From Setomelanomma holmii (lineage: Eukaryota; Ascomycota; Dothideomycetes; Pleosporales; Phaeosphaeriaceae): a DNA stretch of 64,000 nucleotides. The DNA lies in contig ML978278.1 in assembly GCA_010015745.1 (NCBI GenBank), forward strand, positions 26,241 to 90,240, written 5' to 3'. This document shows, in pieces, positions 33,512-46,200 of this stretch (position 1 is its first letter; each line of letters begins with the position of its first letter). The notes beneath the pieces are model-generated. The model was not told the DNA's origin. It saw nothing but the letters and a program-made list of their open reading frames with translations, and did no database searches. The translations under genes and the position numbers were made by a program.

Positions 33512-36500
33512 ATGTCTCCGCCAACAGACAATGTCGCACGCACCCCCGATCGCCGCTCCTCCACCCAGGCCCTCTTCACAGCCTTTCGCACTCTGACTGG
33601 CGGTCGCCTCAAGAGCCCTACACCGCCGCCGTCTACCTCCTCTGCGCAATGCACACCTGCCCGTACTCCTTCCCTTGGGGCCCTCCGATCAGTCTCTGTG
33701 TCGAGCCCGCACTCAGCCGACGGTAGCCTTCAGCGCATCAATCAGGGTTCGCAAAGGAATGCACAACCCATAACGGGCGGGCCACCCGAGTTGGAGGACC
33801 TGGTTGCACAGCTGGACAGTGAAAAGCCATTCCCAGAAAGAGCTGCCGCTGTCGAGAAGATATGCAACATCTTGGAAGACTACCCTGTGCGCAATGTGCT
33901 GGGACTGTGGTCTGTCGCAAGTGACCTGCTTCTGCCTGAGCAACCGGACGATGTCGCTGCAGTCGGCTACAAGCTACTGCAAAGCTGTGTCTCTTGGCCC
34001 AAGCTGAGCACCATTGAACGCAGCATTCTGTTCGAAGCCGCCTCCCTGCGCAAGACCGATCGCTCCTTCCACTTGCGCCTTAGAGTCATAAACGCCCTTA
34101 CCAAGAGAGGTCGAGATATCGAAGCTTGCGAATCGGCCATCGTTCCGTTCATCACTTCTTCGCTAGAGACATGCTATGAAGCCAGCCGTCAGGCTAGCAG
34201 AGACGTTGGCTATGCGAACAAGAAAGCCCACGGCAAGCGCGCAGTTGACATAGCAACACCTGAAGGAGAAAACTTGGCTCGCTTGTTTCAATATGCTATC
34301 GACATCTGCAAATTCAATGCCAAGATTCTTTCCGATGAAGATCTTGAGCTTCTACTAGAGCGCACACTGGACATATGTCGGCGGACAACGGAGCTACGTG
34401 AAATGGAGTCGTGTATCAGGCTTTTCGATACTGTCCTGACCTACGTCCATATGCCGGCCAAGGCGCTTCAGCCTTGCATCGAGGTTCTCTGTACCATCTA
34501 CGCTATGCTTGATGACCTTCGAGATTCAACCTGGAACACGCTAAGCAACATGTTCACATCACATGTCGGAGGTGCTGCGGTACTTTCGTTGTTGCACACT
34601 TTGCAGCATGGCCCGATACACAACTCTGACAAGCCCAATCAGATCTTCAAAGGCACCCTGGAAATATTGCAGCTACTTTTGTTGGATGATGGGCGCACCG
34701 CCTTGCCTGCAGTGCCCATGTCATTGCTATGTCCAGCTCTTAGAACGTCGATAACAGCGCGAGTTCCAGTACCCACAGAATTGATGATCAGACTGGTCGA
34801 TACGATACTCGCGCAAGACCACATTCGGGACCATTTGCTTGGTGAAGCAGACGTGGGTGATCTTATAGCCATCATTACTATATGTGTTGAGCGCAATGAG
34901 GACGATCGCCACGCGAACGGCTCAAGCGAGACTACGCACTCGACTGAGTCCCTACCCGACTCTGAGGAAAGGCAACTGCGTCATCTTGCAAGTCGCATGC
35001 AGATCGAAGGTATAGCACTTTATCACTCTGTTACGACTTGCTGTACTGACTTTGAAACTAGATACAACTGTGGACCGACGTGCTAACGGCCATGTTGGTG
35101 ACGCATCTGCCTCAGTGCGATCCCCGAACACACTGGTCAATCCTCGTCGCAGCCCGGAGGATCCAATTTTCCAAGTTTTCATGAAGCTCGACAGCGCAAG
35201 CGATACTCTAGACTTTGTGCAGAAAGAAGCAGTTATGGAATTGTTCCTGCGCTTTTCACACCACCTGGGTGACTTCGCTGCCGAAAAGCTCATTCAATAT
35301 TATGCCAACGAGCGTTACCTCAATCCTGCTCACGACGAGTGGCTGAAGGTCTGCCGCGCGTTGACGAAAAGCCTGGTCAAGGACACTACCAGGCCTCGAT
35401 CCCTTCGCATCGTTGCTATACAAGCATTGCGGGAGACGTATGACACCGTGGAGAAGCTATGCGCAAGCGAGCTGGTCTCGCAGTGCGGGTCGCTGCTTTT
35501 GGACAACATCCAGACTGAAGGGGATGTTGAGATCCTACATGAGCTCGTGGACTTCGCTGTCCATGTAGCTGATCGGGCTTCAGTCGCCGAGTTCTCTACC
35601 ATTATCGAGCTACTCACGGCGCGACTGACTTGTTCGCTCGCGACGACTACCATGAGCCCACCGCGCTGGCCGCTACACTCCTCGGCGCTAAAAGGAGATG
35701 CACGTTTTGGCACACCTTGCAACATAATCGCCACGGCATTTGTACGTTTATTCATTCGCAGTGTCAGCGGCTCTGCCCAAAAGACGCGCATTCTGTACGA
35801 GTCTCTACGCGCAGTAGCTGGAGGTGAAAAGTACGATAATGACGCACGTTTGACAGCGCTGAAACTGTTATTTCGCCTGCGTGCTGATTCTCGGCATGCT
35901 CTTTCTGTTAGCTCCTCTTCGGAGGGCGAGCGTATAGCGGCTGAGCTCTGTCGCACAGAAGAGACAGCTATCGTTCTTGCCATAGTGGAGGAGGGTCCGA
36001 CTGGCGATCAAACGAAGACTGAAGATTCGTCATCGTGGCGCGAGCAATGGAAAACGTCTGGCTCAAGTCCTCATTCTTCTCTGAACCGAAATACTGGACG
36101 CACCACTGCTGCCACCGGACGGGTGTCTAAGCCAATACCGCCACTATGGATGTACCCTGGTCCGAAGGGACTACCTGAGGAGCCTAACTCAGAATCTAGC
36201 AGGGTGGTGTTTTCACACATCGATGCTAGCAAGTATCCTCTCAGTGACGATGTGCTGGATATGGAGATCACTCTATGGCTAGAGCTTATCATTTCGCTTT
36301 TGCAACGGCCGCTAGATTGGGAGATCTACAGCTACGTACTCGTTCACCTTGGCCCACAATTGTCAAATCAAGCTTTGGTGCGCAGTTGTGTTGTCCAACT
36401 AAGAATGCTCAGAAACGTCCTTTGTGAGCAGGTGCGGAACTCGAGCTTCCACGAGCCACCTGTGTATACGCTGCTCAAGAAGGCCGATGTGGCAGTTTGC

Positions 36501-38472
36501 TTGTTCCATGTTTTGACTGTCATTATCAGTTACCACGAATACTTCGAAAAGAGCGAGGAAGACGATCTGGTAAAAGCCTTCCTTCAGGGCATCGTGCAAT
36601 GGGATCGAACGTCAAAGTGGTGTATCCACGCACTGTCGGTCTGTTGCTTCGAGGTTCCGTTGTCCGTCAGCAAATCGCTCGACAGTATCGTTCAGAAAAT
36701 GTCCCAAATCGTTACTAAACCAGCGACTGCGATTCACATATTGGAGTTCCTCACTTCGCTGGCACGCTTGCCCGATCTGTACAAGAACTTCCGCGAGGAT
36801 GAATTCAAGCTAGTCTTTGGAGTTTGCTTTCGGTATCTGCAACATATCAGAGATCAGCGCGACCGAGCAGCACACAGTACTACTCATCAAAACGGAATCA
36901 GAAGCCTGCGACACAGCGGAGCCTCACGAGATTTCGCTGTGTCGCCAGACCACTTCCCAGGGAGAGTGAAATCCATCGAGGACGATTTACCCCAATACTT
37001 GTACTCCCTTGCATATCACGTTATTACATTCTGGTTCATGGCGCTAAAGATGGAGGACAGGCCAAAGCAGATACCTTGGATCACAAAGAACCTCTACTAT
37101 ACCGACAACTCTGGAAAGCAGACCATGGAGGAGCAAGGACAGGTCATCATGGACATTATGAACATGGTCGCTTACACTGATCGAGATCAGACATTGAGAG
37201 ATGAAAACTTCGCCAAACCTGGAGACGGCGAGATTTGGAAGAAGACATGGGTGGTCGGAAATTCATTGGTGTCCATAGAGACAGCAGCGCGGACCGGTGT
37301 GTCGCTTGTCACAACGCGTCGTCCAGTAAGTCCCCGATGAGCATATGCGCGGTTGTAAACTAACGCCCGGTAAGTGTGGAACACGCTTCCTGACTCTGAG
37401 ACCGCTGCTTGCACCACCACCGCGTCACCAAGTTCCAATCACAGTCGGCCTCGCCTCCGAAGCATTTTACTCATCATCCTACGTTGGCGTATTGCCTGAG
37501 GATATCTTTCAGACATTCTACTCGCCTTTGGATTTGGCTAACCCACCGGTACCTCTCCCTGATGATGACATGACCCGTCGAGCAATTACTGCGTTTGACA
37601 GAATCGCCACCGTGGATGGCTACAAAGTTGGTGTCATCTATATTGGTGAAGGACAGACAAAGGAACGAGACATCTTCATGAACAATATCGGCTCCCCAGC
37701 TTATACTGCGTTCATCAAGGACCTAGGCACACTGTGCCGCTTGAAAGACGCAAAGTTCAACACAGGCGGACTCGATACGCGTGACGATACCGATGGAGAG
37801 TTCACATACTGTTGGCGCGACCGCTGCATGGAGCTGGTCTTCCACATAACGACTATGATGCCTACAAATCCTAACGATGACATGACCTACCCGAACAAGA
37901 AGCGGCACATTGGCAACGATCTTGTCAACATCATCTTCAACGACTCGGGCCTACCTTATAATTTCGATACATTCCCTTCCGCCTTCAACTACGTGCATAT
38001 CGTCATTTCACCAGAATCAAGAGCAAGCTTCGTGGACCGCCGTCTGGACGCGGATCCCGATGGCAGAGAACGGTACTACAAAGTGCAGGCCATATCGAGA
38101 GCGGATTTCCCTGACATTTCACCCGCAGTAGAGACCAAAATTCTTTGCGGCAAACATCTTGCCGGATACTGCCGCCTCATCGCCATCAATGCCTGCGTCT
38201 TTGCCAGTGTCTGGTACCAGCGCGAGGGTGGCGAGACTATCTCATCCTGGCGCACCCGACTTCGCGAAATTAAGCGCTTGCGTGATCGATACGGTGGGAG
38301 CTTTGGTGACCAGAATTCCGCAGCTCCTCCTTCGTCGCCCAGCGTCAGCCAACCGATGTCCAGCCCTCCATCTCGAGATCAAAATGGCATCTCACCTCTC
38401 CAGCGCATGAGTATCGCGACCCACATGACGGACAGTCGCAGCTCCATAAGCAGCTCTTCGCATGATCCTTGA
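33512..38472 (+). CDS. TSC2: tuberin (TSC2) homologue, Rheb GTPase-activating protein
   Basis: A 1,619-residue protein from three exons (introns 35010-35061 and 37326-37374; all phases agree). The Ser/Pro-rich N-terminus is followed by long alpha-helical HEAT-like regions (tuberin domain, from about residue 90; ELEDLVAQLDSEKPFPERAAAVEKI). A C-terminal RapGAP domain contains VGVIYIGEGQ, FMNNIGSPAYTAFIKDLG and HIGNDLVNIIFNDS near residue 1430. The Asn of GND is the catalytic asparagine thumb of RapGAP domains. By family it works with TSC1 to keep Rheb GDP-bound and restrain TORC1. The second intron's acceptor (GGTAAG/TGT) is unusual but is the one that keeps phase and closes the frame. The tail is Ser-rich and disordered. 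Confidence 0.9.
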
Positions 38473-38860
38473 TAGTGCATAGGCGTATTGATGGGCGTCT
38501 TAGGATCTTCGGAGCTCACATTGCATTCACATATACCCAAGGTTGTTCTGGGTGCCGTCATACACAAAAGTTTTCGATTTCAGCGGCGCAACACGGTATC
38601 TGCACTTCATGGCGTTGCCTTAGGGTAATACCCCAACAAAAGTTCTTGTGAATGTCATTTTCCATTAAGAAGATGGCCCCAATTCATGTATACTAGTTTG
38701 GACCGTACGACATTATTGTCCATCAATAACAATCGTCATTGTTGTTTCATCTTTGCTGTGGTGAGTCTCTGGACGTTCGGACCCGTAGTCTCGTTATGGT
38801 TGGTGAATCCCTGCCAACTGCCGACGTCAGCCGAAATCGCAATTCAAGATCAGATCGCGT
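38473..38860. other. intergenic stretch
   Basis: 388 bp between the TSC2 stop and the start of the FMP32-like gene. I see no gene or repeat. Confidence 0.4.
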
Positions 38861-40183
38861 ATGGCTGCGCTCCCTCCGTCTCTTCTTAACCACCACAAGA
38901 TGGCAACGCCGAGACTGCCATTTCTGTGGCCGATGCTGTTCAAACCCCTGACTGGACCCCAAAAATCAGCTTCACGATTCCACAAACGCGCAACGCTGTC
39001 TGCGAAGCCTCCGCGGAAGTCTTGCCGACAATTCGCGACCACAGCCCACCAGCGAGAAGAACCTCCCACGCAGCGCTATGGCAAAGCACATGAGCCAGCG
39101 CCGCACCTGCGCGACGCGGAAGCTCCCAAGGAGTCCGTGACCAAGAACGCAGAGGCACCAAAAGAGAAATCTGTAGCATCAGAGCCCGCCCATGAGGAAG
39201 CCGATGAAGATGAGCCACCAACGCCCACAACCACGCCATCCACGCCCTCCAAGCCCAGCGCATTAGACGACACCGCTCCACCAGTCCGCCCTCCCGATCC
39301 CCCCAAGACCGGCGATGCCAAACCCCTCGACAGCGTCCTGCACATGCCCTCCCCGCAAGACGAAGACTCCCACAAGCCCCCACACCTCAAAACGCCCCCT
39401 TACGTGCACCATTTCGACACCTACGGCCTAGTCCGCGAACTCTCCAAATCAACATACACCGACGCACAATCCATAACCCTGATGAAAGCCGTGCGGGGCA
39501 TCCTCATGTCCAACATGGAGCTCGCGCGCGAAGGCTTGGTATCGAAATCCAATGTCGAGAACGAAACGTACTTGTTCCGCGCCGCGTGCAGCGAGCTGAA
39601 GACCGAGATTGGGAATAGTCGGAAGTCAGCGATTGAGCGCATGAGGACCGAGAGAGCGCAGTTACAGCATGAGGTGGATATTCTGGGGCAGAGGTTGGGG
39701 CAGGGGACAGGGACACTGAAAGATGAGTTGAAGGGGTTATTTGATGATCGGAAGATGGCGGTTAGGCAGGAGCAGAGGTTGATGGAGACGAAGGCGAGTT
39801 ATTTTTCTGCATCTCTGGCGTTCAGTTGACATGGATGCACATGCTGATTTTTGGGAATACAGATTCAGGAACTAAACTACAAAATCACCGTCGCTCTAAA
39901 CTCCGACGCACGCTCCGAAGTCGAAGGACTCCGCTGGGTCCTTACGCGCCGTGCCGCTATCACAGTGGGTGTATCCGCGTTCATGCTGTTTGTTGCGCTT
40001 AGGTATACGAGCTATGTGCAGCACCAGCAGCAGGAGGAACGGAGGAAGAAACCGCCAAAGAAAGAACCGCTGCCGGAAGAACAGCATAATGCGAGTACGC
40101 AGACGAATTTCGATAGTGTGGCGGGCAGAAATGAAGCGCTTGGGGGAGAATTGTTGGCTGGGGAGGGAGTGTCGCTTGGATAG
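38861..40183 (+). CDS. FMP32/MCUR1-like (DUF1640) mitochondrial coiled-coil protein
   Basis: A 417-residue protein from two exons. The splice joins RLMETK to IQELNYKITVALNSD, the family's invariant junction, and needs a GC-AG intron (39794-39862, AG/GCGAGT to CAG). The N-terminus is basic with a likely mitochondrial presequence, then a Pro/Glu-rich linker to residue about 180. The conserved core begins HFDTYGLVRELSKSTYTDAQ, MKAVRGILMSNMELAREGLV and a coiled coil, ending with a single membrane helix (AITVGVSAFMLFVALRY). Yeast Fmp32 and human CCDC90/MCUR1 have been linked to cytochrome c oxidase assembly and proline/calcium transport in the inner membrane. Met at 38861 or 38900 could be the start. 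Confidence 0.85.
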
Positions 40184-40275
40184 ATCTAACATTACTATCC
40201 TAAGCCCGAAACATAAGGCAAAATATTGGTCATTCGCCCTACACCGTATCTTGCATTTTCAGTCTATCCTTACCC

Positions 40276-41171
40276 CTACAACTTATGCTTCTTCTCCCCA
40301 CTAGCAATCTTCCTAAATTCCTCCTGCGGCACGCCCTTCAAAAACCGCTGCATCCCCGCAAACACCTCTTCAACACCCTGGCGATCCAGCCTCTCCCTCA
40401 TCGGCGTCTGAATCAACTTCTTAATGCCCACAAGACTCTCGCCATTCAAGTGATCGCCCAGCCGCTCGTCGACTTCCCTCAACACCTCGGACAGGAACTT
40501 AGGACTATCTTTGCTCCCGACGTCGATGACTTTGTTCACGAATCCGGTTTGGACGAGCTCGTCGATAGAAATGCGTTTGGACATGATGAGTGCTTCGTTG
40601 GCTTTGGAGATGCCGAGGCGCTGGACGAAGCCGATAGAGGCGTTTCCTTCGGCGACCAGGCCCAGAGAGGAGAATGGTGTGAGGATGAAAGAATGTGGCG
40701 CCGCGTAGATGAAGTCGCTGAATGCGATCAAGGCGGCGGAAAGCCCGACGGCAGGGCCATTGAGCGCGGTGACGAGGATCTTGGGATGCGAGTAGAATGC
40801 GTGTGTAATGTGGAGGTTGTTTGCGACGAAGGATTTGAGCCAGGATTGGCGCTCGTCGATGGCGGTGGGGTCTTTGGTGCCGCCGAAGGAGACGTCTGCG
40901 CCGCTGCAAACAGTGTAAGTGTTGGGACCAAGGTGGAATGAAGGTCGTGGTGTTGATTTGGGTGATTTGGTGATACATACGCTGAGAAGAATCGCCCTTT
41001 GCCTGTCAATACTGTGATGAAAACCTCATCGTGCGCTGCGACCTCGTGCATTGCGCGCGCGAGCTTGTAGTAGTTTTCCCCGGTCAAAGCATTGAGCTTC
41101 TTTGGGATATTGAGGGTAATGATGGCAATCTTGCCGCGGTACTCAACGAGGATCTCGTCTTCTGAGCCCAT
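40276..41171 (-). CDS. peroxisomal enoyl-CoA hydratase/isomerase (ECI-like)
   Basis: A 272-residue crotonase-fold enzyme from two exons. The intron at 40904-40980 (77 bp, GTATGT to CAG) joins GRFFSA to GADVSFGG. Crotonase hallmarks are the oxyanion-hole segment FFSAGADVS and NGPAVGLSAALIAFSDFIYA. ASIGFVQRLG corresponds to the region with the catalytic acid of delta3-delta2-enoyl-CoA isomerases. The C-terminus KHKL is a plausible PTS1 peroxisomal signal, like the HRL end of yeast Eci1. It should move double bonds during peroxisomal beta-oxidation of unsaturated fatty acids. A hydratase with another acyl-CoA substrate cannot be ruled out. Head to head with PET100. Confidence 0.82.
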
Positions 41172-41678
41172 GATTACTGGAATGTGGAGTATAATGTGGG
41201 TTGGCGAGGTTTCGGAGAGGGCAAAGGAGGTAGGAACTATTCTGTGTCGGAATCTGAGACGCGGTCATGATGCGCGGTCGAGTCGATGTGAGATGAGATG
41301 GAGCCGAGGTCTGACATAGCTCCTGCACGGAGGGGCCGGGGAAGTCGGCAATGTGATGGATCAGCCCTCGCATGGCGAATTGAGGCCAACAACAATTCCT
41401 TTAAGGACTGGATGTCGATCAGAGATAAGAGTTGATTCCGAGAATGTAGACTTAGGAAGTTGCATCAAAGGAAGGTAGTGGCATGTGATGCTGTACAGCA
41501 TGGGGAAGCTGCGCTTCCCTGTGCTTGTTATCGATAACCTTGGAAACGTGGGTTTTGGACGAGCCTCCGCCGAAGTATCGCCGCTCCAGATCTGCGAATC
41601 TTCGACCTCGTCACTCCACGATTCTCTGTAAAGGCGATTGTGTAGGCCAAACTCCACGACGTATTCGAGCACTCCACA
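41172..41678. other. bidirectional promoter region ECI-like/PET100
   Basis: A 507-bp spacer between divergent starts; no gene is supported inside it. Confidence 0.4.
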
Positions 41679-42007
41679 ATGGCGGGTCCCAATCTTGAAG
41701 TCTTCAAGGTTTGCGCTCCACTTTCGTCACTCTCATATTGGTCCATTAACATTTGTTGCAGTTCGGCATGTACATTCTCTTCCCAATCAGCATAATGTAC
41801 TACTTCGGCACCAACCTCGACGGCAAATTCACAGTCCCCGACTTTTGGCCAAAGCCAGGACAAACACACAGGATACCATACGAGCGGGAAGAGATTGCAA
41901 AGGAGCTGGAAAGGTTGAAGGCGAGAAACTTAGAAAATAAGCGGAGGAGAGAGGAAGAGGAGAGGAGGAAGAGGGAGATGGAGATGGGTATGAGCAAGGA
42001 AGAATAG
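41679..42007 (+). CDS. PET100: PET100, cytochrome c oxidase assembly factor
   Basis: A 91-residue protein from two exons. Exon 1 is only 30 nt (41679-41708; MAGPNLEVFK). A 53-bp intron (41709-41761, GTTTGC donor, TTAAC branch, CAG acceptor) leads into FGMYILFPISIMYYFGTNLD. GPxLEVFKFGMYxxFPI-MYYFG is diagnostic of PET100. The single membrane helix anchors it in the inner mitochondrial membrane. The C-terminal half is a charged helix (RLKARNLENKRRREEEERR). It helps assemble subunits VII-IX of complex IV. Without the tiny first exon the gene is easily mis-annotated with a false start. Confidence 0.9.
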
Positions 42008-42127
42008 ACGAGGCCAACGAGAACACGACAATGCGCGACACGATCTACAGCATGAGCGGCGTTTGGGAACAGGTTTGTACAATATTGTATCATACATCTA
42101 TGTACAACAGGACGAAGCGGAGGGGTA

Positions 42128-43118
42128 TCATACAGCGACCTTGCCACGCAGCTCTTCCCACAGCTCATCCGGTATATCGTTGCCTCTAGTCCAGTTCATA
42201 TAAACACCCTGTATGCCCTGCACTTCTTGCAGCTCGTCCAGGAAGTCGCTTAGCTTTGTCGCTGTTTCCTCGCCATCTACCTGAACTTTTGTATCCTCGT
42301 TCGGATCATATATGATTTCACTCTCCTCGACCTCCGCCTCCAGCTGCTTGGCCAGAGTCTCGGCAGTCGTCTTTGTCTGCGCTGGCTCGGTGAAGAGCAC
42401 TATCCGCCCTTGCTCATCTTCCACCACATCCAATGCGCCGGCATCAAGCGCTGGTTCCAGCACTTCGTCTACACCCAAGCCCTCTTTTGGCTGTAGTATT
42501 ATGCGCCCTTTCTTCTCAAACATGTACCCTACTGTCGATACTGTGCCTCCTGCCTCCTTGACTATGAGCCGCAGATCTGCCAGCGCACGCAGCTTGTTGT
42601 CGGTTTGGCATTCTATTATGGTAGCGATTGAAGGAGGAAGGACGGCTTCGAGGACGAGCGATTCGAGTGCTGCACCAGTTGCTGAGAGTCCTTGACCTCG
42701 GGCTATAGCGGCTTCGATCGAGGCTTTGGGGACAGCGTTCTTCTTAGCGGTGACTAATGTGAGTGCGAGGCGAGGGTTCATGTCTGCGTTGGCTCCGCCG
42801 AGCTTGACTGCGTTCGTGATATCGCGGGTAAGAAGCGAACGCTGCTTGCTCTTGCCAGCATCGTTCTTTGCTTTGTCGTGCTTGATTGAGGCCCATTTTC
42901 TGCGTACTGTCAGCTTTTGGTAATCTTGAATATAGGCACGTAACGTACGAATGGCCTGATTGAAGGCTTGGAGTACTACTCATACATCGTACCTGCCTCG
43001 GGCGTACAGCGTGACGACAGACACAATAGCTCGTGACATCAAGCGAGAGATTGACGCGTACTGCGTGGAAGAACGGGGCGGCCATCAATGCTCCATATGA
43101 CTTCGGCGGTATTGACAT
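42128..43118 (-). CDS. TACO1/YebC-family translational activator of COX1
   Basis: 313 residues from two exons. The intron 42900-42948 (49 bp, GTACGT to CAG) restores the family signature GHSKWASIKHDKAKNDAGKS. The rest of the fold is ordinary: LTRDITNAVKLGGANADMNPRLALTLVTAKKNAVPK, IECQTDNKLRALADLR, VGYMFEKKGRI and an acidic C-terminus. The N-terminus (MAAPFFHAVRVNLSLDV) looks like a mitochondrial presequence. Starts at 43118 (MSIPPKS) and 43085 (MAAPFF) are both possible. In mitochondria the family promotes COX1 translation. It is head to head with LAA1 over a 168-bp spacer. Confidence 0.88.
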
Positions 43119-43286
43119 GCGTGGAAACAAAAGTTCGTGATCAACACCTTGCCAAGCATCTCGGAGGTCCGCAACCCACCTCCACCGCTCTAGTGTTGCC
43201 ATCCAGCAGCTATACTTCCCACGATATGAGCACCCACAGCCAAGAGACTCGGTGATAATATCAGGCCTGGTGCCCCACGACTTACC

Positions 43287-46200
43287 ATGGTAGCTTCAGA
43301 GGAACCCGCGACCAACGGCGACCCCACAAACCCCGAATTAGATGTCAAGAAGCTCCACGCCCTCCCTTCTGAACAGCAGGACCTATACTTGCTCACGTTC
43401 ACGTCCGACCTTGCACGTCATGTAGCTGCACTCGACGCAGATGGGGCTTCAGCACACCAGATATACATCAAGAAGGAGGTCTTCCAGATAATCAACTTAT
43501 CCTCCCCCGCGCCGACGCGAGTCATTCGAAACAACTTGGGACGAGCTATAGCCGGTATATTCGAGAAAGGAGATCGCAAATTGCTATTCGAGTCTATCAA
43601 TGACTGTGTGAGCATCTTGAACAATGCGGGCAAGAGTGACAGGGATATACGGTCGAAGCATGCAGCTGCGCATTGCTTGGGTACCATCTTTGAAGCTGCT
43701 GGAGACAGTGCGATTGGGTTATCACCACTGGCCGCAACGTCGCTTCTTCGACTTCTGAAATCTGCGCAGAACCATACTGGGCTCAGAGCTACACTGTTCA
43801 AGGCAGTAGGCAAGGTGTTCAAAGGAGTTGGGCCGTCCGCAGATGAGGTTGTCGCAAGGGATGCATGGAAGCAGGCTCGCAATGCCTGCAACTCAGACAA
43901 GTCTATGCTTGTACAGACAGGCGCATGCTTCTGTCTGGAACAGCTCGTGCGACACACCACGTTGTTCGACAATTCCAACGATTTTGACAAGCTACAAGCC
44001 GTAGCATGGAAGACACTCGAGAACCCGTCAGCTGCTGTCAGGCACGCTGTGGCGTCATGTATCAGCGCTGCATTGGTAAAGAACTATTCGGAGAATGCAC
44101 CAGTCGATCTTCCAATCATCACGAGATCTAAGACGATGAAAAAGAAGACCAAGAAGGGGGCTGATGATGGTGATGATGAAATCATGGAGCGGCCGGACTC
44201 TCCTGCGCCCAAGAAGTCAGCCACAAAGCTCTCCTTCACTATACCCAGTTTGATGAAACTTCTGTCCCTCCGATATTGTCTGCACAGTACGGGCAATCGA
44301 GGCAGGGCCGGCATTGCTATATGCTACATCAAACTTCTGAGAGGCCTCGGCGAGCAGGTCGTCGAAACCAAATACCCGGAAATTGCTCGGAGCCTTTTCA
44401 ACGATGTTCTCAGTAATGCCACCATTACTCAAAATCGCTATCGCTTGCTCAGCGCACGGAAGAACGTGGCAATAATATTGGAGTCCGTCATCGGTCGCGA
44501 CATGCTAGGAGAGTCTGGCCAGTTGAACGCTGTGAAGTTCATTGTCAACGACATCCTGAAGGACTATCCGCAAGCGCTCAAAGAACGACCAGAGCCGTCG
44601 AAGCAAACTCTGATCGGAGCACTAAGCACCCTCTCGTCGCTGCTGAAAAGTCTTGGATCAGCTTCCAACACATTCGCTGACCCCTGCCGAGATGCCCTGC
44701 TCCAGGTTCTTCAACACCCAAGCTACACGGTGCAAGTGTATGCGTCTGCTTGTCTTCGTTCGTTCGTCCTTGCTTGCCCTCTTCAGCTGCTCCCTGCTGT
44801 CACGATTTGCATGAACAGCGTCAACCGCGAGCTTGGCCTCTTGGGTGGCCCAAGACAGTCTCCACGGAAGTGTGTTGGGCTAGCGAATGGACTGTCCGCA
44901 GTACTCAGCACCTCAACGTCACAACCACTACATGGCTCTGTAGATGTGAATTCAAGGGTCCTCTCACAAGCCACGACACTGCTCAAGTCGAGCAGTCAGT
45001 CGGATTTGAGAGTCTCATCCACGCAGATTCAGGTCGCATGGATACTGATTGGAGGCTTGATGACCCTAGGTCCCAACTTCGTCAAGATCCACTTGTCGCA
45101 ATTGCTGTTGCTCTGGAAGAACGCTCTGCCAAAACCACTAAATCGTGATAATGTGGTACAACGGAACTTGTTTGAGCTGAGCTTTCTGACGCACGTTCGC
45201 GAGTGCGCCCTTGGTTCGATAATGACATTTCTAGAGTTCAACAGCAGGCTGTTGACGCTCGACGTGACCAAGCGACTCGCCGCGATGCTACAAAACACGA
45301 CCATGTTTCTGAACACCCTCCCATCGAAGAAGACCACGGACGATGTTTCGCAACGTCTATCGCCTGCTTTGCAACTGCACGATTTTGACCTCATGGTCCG
45401 AAGGAGGGTTTTGCAATGCTACACTAAGCTTGTTGAGCTCAGCCCGTCAAGCAGCAGTGAAGTCTTACTACAAACTAATCTCCTACCTTTTGCCGTAGCA
45501 TCCTTCGCTGAGCCCGATAACTACACTACAAGCTCTTTCAGTACAGCCATAGCAAGCGCTGCGGGCAGTTTTGAAAGCATCTGGGAAGTGGCCGACAATC
45601 ATGGCTTCGGCGTGAACGGCCTTGTACGGGGCTATGACATCAAAGCGCTGCCAGGAGAGCATGACACTGGCTCGAAACACCATTGGGTCACCAGGCACGG
45701 ACCTGAAGCGATCATCGATCGAACTGTAAGCATCTTCTATCTAATATCTGTCTTTGCTGATAAATTTAGCTGTTGTCTCCGATATGTGGAGCGCGCGAAC
45801 ACGACTCGATATCCCTGTACATCGGCGCAGCGAACGATGCATCAGAACTACCAGACCCACCAGCTACCGAAGTCGTCAACTCAGCGTTGCAGCTTTTCGC
45901 GATATGCCTACCATTACAGACACCGAAGATCCAGGAAAGCATCCTGGAACAAATGACTTCGTTTCTGTCGGCAAGTAGTCTGCAAAGGGACATAAACAGG
46001 AAAACAGCCATGATGGTTAATATGGCATGTGCGTTACTTCTTACACTGAAGGTTACGGTAAAAGAAACGCAATCAGCCGCGGGAAACCTCAAGAGCTCAG
46101 CCGTTGAGAAGGTCATGCAGGATCTGCTACATGTAAGTAAACCATACCTCAATACGCCACCCACTGACGATCGCAGATGTTCGTTATCTTGCCTGATCCA

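Noticed and set aside
37320..37380. Apparent stop in the TSC2 gene
   Set aside because: A 49-bp intron (37326-37374) bypasses it and the total length stays a multiple of three.
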